Below are positions 21,741 through 22,800 of a DNA stretch of 22,800 bases, one piece after another. Both the position numbers and the translations under genes were made by a program. The notes below the pieces were generated by a model. The model had not been told where the DNA came from, searched no databases, and worked only from the letters and a program-made list of their open reading frames with translations. Numbering within the stretch: position 1 is the first letter of the stretch; every line of letters begins with the position of its first letter. Where the stretch lies: positions 1 to 22,800 of IMG/VR virus record IMGVR_UViG_3300009529_000051. One strand, 5' to 3'. This DNA is from a virus.

Positions 21741-21774
21741 AAAACCCCATTCAAGGCTCCTTGGGGCTTTTTTT
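21741..21774. terminator. Possible bidirectional intrinsic terminator
   Basis: On the plus strand AAAACCCC pairs with GGGGCTTTTTTT around an inner CAAG/CTTG stem (with an ATT bulge). On the minus strand the same hairpin is followed by TTTT. It lies in the 120-nt gap after the HNH gene, so it could end that transcript or stop antisense transcription. The stem is imperfect. Confidence 0.45.
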
Positions 21775-21791
21775 CACCACGGCTCCTCCCC

Positions 21792-21878
21792 TCTGTGGCC
21801 CCCATGCCATCAGTTTCACACCGTGTAACCCCAAGGCTATTCAGTTGTGCGGAACTCCTTTCTGTGGCCCCCATGCCA
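21792..21878 (-). repeat. 18-bp direct repeat copying part of the HNH gene's 3' end
   Basis: Identical 18-bp copies (minus-strand sense TGGCATGGGGGCCACAGA) lie at 21861-21878, inside the HNH gene, and at 21792-21809, beyond its stop. They are 69 bp (23 codons) apart, so both read WHGGHR in the same frame. This suggests a partial tandem duplication that has since decayed. Confidence 0.85.
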
Positions 21879-22073
21879 AAGGTCTATATGACATCGGGCG
21901 CATAAATAATCTATATTGTCCTCGGTATCTGTGCCCCCTGAGCCTTTGGATTTCTTGTGGGCATAGTGTATACCCCTGAAATCTGGCCCCCTGAAGCACC
22001 ACTCACAAATCCCATTGGCCCTTCTCTTGACGGCCTCCCTAACTGATTTGGGGATCATTCTCTGCCTTGCCAT
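21837..22073 (-). CDS. Small HNH endonuclease
   Basis: About 78 residues from the ATG at 22073 (MARQRMIPKSVREAVKRRAN); alternative starts at 22058 and 22091 are possible. The domain shows a CEWC pair (C23/C26), histidines in IHYAHK (H37, H39), DN at 52-53, and CARCHIDLWHGG (C58, C61, H62), typical of the zinc-supported HNH fold. Free-standing small HNH proteins in phages often assist packaging or act as homing nucleases; this one is in the early region, away from the terminase genes. Its start overlaps the upstream 37-residue gene by 35 nt. Confidence 0.85.
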   Translation of the reverse strand: MARQRMIPKSVREAVKRRANGICEWCFRGPDFRGIHYAHKKSKGSGGTDTEDNIDYLCARCHIDLWHGGHRKEFRTTE

Positions 22074-22152
22074 CTTCGTAACCCATGACATAGGCTTCGT
22101 CAAGAACTTCTAGTATTGAGTCCTCTATGTTACGAACTGGCGACCGCTCCAT
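22039..22152 (-). CDS. Tiny 37-residue protein with a GYEDGK motif
   Basis: The peptide is MERSPVRNIEDSILEVLDEA followed by YVMGYEDGKAENDPQIS. An excellent AGGAGGT site lies 6 nt before the ATG. Helical proteins ending in a Y..GY.DGK segment are common among small phage genes. It overlaps the HNH gene in another frame. Function unknown. Confidence 0.65.
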   Translation of the reverse strand: MERSPVRNIEDSILEVLDEAYVMGYEDGKAENDPQIS

Positions 22153-22155
22153 TTT

Positions 22156-22593
22156 CTACCTCCTGAACTGCTCCCCGCATCGGGGGCAGATGATTAGTGT
22201 GCCTTCTCGTTCCTTGGGTTCCCCCTGGATCTCAGCCCTCAGTTCCCGTACCGATAGCTGTTTGGCTTGCTCGATTCTTTCCTCGGTGATCTCCTTCAGG
22301 GGCAGAAGCAGGGTTGCCTTGGATACCCCCATCTCCATGACATCAGGAAGGGTCAATTTATCATCCAGAATCAATCTGGTAATCCCCATGAGCCTCGTAG
22401 CGTGAGAGTAAGAGAACACCCCCAAGCTCTCCACATAGTCGGAGAAGGATTCGTGGCCCAAGGTTGACCATAGGGCCCGATCCGAGTTGGCAACCAACAG
22501 CTTCCCCACCTCGATGAAGTCAACCTGTATCTCCCTGCAAAGGACCTGGGTGCGGAGCTCGTTCTCTTCTGCAGGACTAAGCGCCAGGAGCAT
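22156..22593 (-). CDS. Small helical protein with Cys-pair tail, possible DNA-binding role
   Basis: About 145 residues. The ATG at 22593 (MLLALSPAEENELRTQVLCR) is preferred over 22599 because GGGGG spacing fits better. The central part reads LWSTLGHESFSDYVESLGVFSYSHATRLMGITRLIL, a pattern common in phage and plasmid proteins with a ParB/HTH-like domain. VSKATLLLPLKEITEERIEQAKQLSVRELRAEI follows. The end carries one CPRCGEQF pair, half of a zinc ribbon. It overlaps the preceding gene by 17 nt. A regulatory or partition-like role is inference. Confidence 0.6.
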   Translation of the reverse strand: MLLALSPAEENELRTQVLCREIQVDFIEVGKLLVANSDRALWSTLGHESFSDYVESLGVFSYSHATRLMGITRLILDDKLTLPDVMEMGVSKATLLLPLKEITEERIEQAKQLSVRELRAEIQGEPKEREGTLIICPRCGEQFRR

Positions 22594-22800
22594 TCTCATC
22601 CCCCTTATTGAGGAGTGGAATTAGTTGCCCCTCTATAGCCTGCCACGCCAGATTAAGATCAAGGTCCTTCACTTCTTGACCCTCAAATTGCATCTTGAGA
22701 AACGCAGTGGCTTGCTGGGTAGTTACATTATGTTCCTTGCATCGGGTCCAGAGTTGCCCAAGATTTGCCAACCCCCCTTCTTTTGCATCCTTAGCCTCTG
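22577..22800 (-). CDS. C-terminal fragment of a larger protein (cut by window edge)
   Basis: The frame is open to the right edge, and 73 residues are visible, ending LIPLLNKGDENAPGA. The readable part (LANLGQLWTRCKEHNVTTQQ, then a helix with KDLDLNLAWQAIEG) resembles the C-terminal helical extension of phage single-strand annealing proteins (ERF/RecT-like), which often have a 'lGdLw..c...g....' segment. A position upstream of replication genes agrees. The catalytic or binding core lies outside the window, so the identity is only a suggestion. Confidence 0.5.
   Translation of the reverse strand, partial: EAKDAKEGGLANLGQLWTRCKEHNVTTQQATAFLKMQFEGQEVKDLDLNLAWQAIEGQLIPLLNKGDENAPGA

Noticed and set aside
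21692-21874. A 60-codon ORF with a repeated MGATE(R/G) segment downstream of the HNH gene
   Set aside because: The repeat is the 18-bp DNA duplication read in another frame, and the ORF crosses a terminator-like hairpin and overlaps the HNH gene.

Overview
The window is part of a tailed bacteriophage or prophage genome (Caudoviricetes, HK97-fold capsid, siphovirus-like tail). Every gene I can support lies on the minus strand, so transcription runs from high to low coordinates. Most genes are packed with 1-30 nt overlaps, often ATGA or TAATG, and have clear AGGAGG-type ribosome sites. The dense purine-rich ribosome sites and a textbook sigma70 promoter point to a bacterial host, but nothing in the window names it. 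I see no integrase, repressor, lysis gene, tRNA or CRISPR array, so temperate versus lytic lifestyle cannot be judged. Both window edges cut through genes.

Reading in the direction of transcription, 22800-15548 is the early/replication region. It holds the C-terminus of an edge-truncated gene, a small DNA-binding-like protein with a Cys tail, a small HNH nuclease, a run of very small accessory genes, a NADAR-family protein, a replication-initiator-like protein carrying an inserted HNH domain, a DnaB-type replicative helicase, a VRR-NUC nuclease, and a tight cluster of tiny, partly Cys-rich genes. Several of these small genes (23-58 codons) are easily missed.

A consensus promoter (TTGACA-17 bp-TAGAAT, 15523-15551) overlaps the stop codon of the last early gene and starts the late region, 15419 to 1. 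Its order is: four putative adhesin/appendage genes (a long unrecognised protein, a repeat-containing fibre-like protein, a LamG-like protein, a BppU-like Ig protein), small terminase, large terminase, a portal-MuF fusion, a Cys-rich mini-protein, a prohead protease with a zinc-ribbon insert, the major capsid protein, and a decoration-like protein. Then come a perfect 20-bp palindrome and a purine/pyrimidine tract, a methyltransferase-glycosyltransferase fusion, a radical-SAM enzyme, a zinc-ribbon mini-protein, a head-tail connector, an HK97 gp10-like protein, a tail terminator candidate, a tail-tube-like protein with three 41-residue repeats, and the start of a second tail-tube-like gene.

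The most unusual part is the enzyme pair at 3053-5237. A single polypeptide carrying a class I methyltransferase and a GT-A-like glycosyltransferase is translationally coupled to a radical-SAM/SPASM-like enzyme, and the pair sits between the capsid and connector genes. I infer a virion or surface modification system, but the substrate is unknown. Other points of note are the NADAR protein, the HNH-invaded initiator, the tail-tube repeats, and a 25-bp duplication that creates a coupled 23-codon ORF. No stretch over 300 bases lacks a gene; the largest gaps are about 140 and 120 bases.
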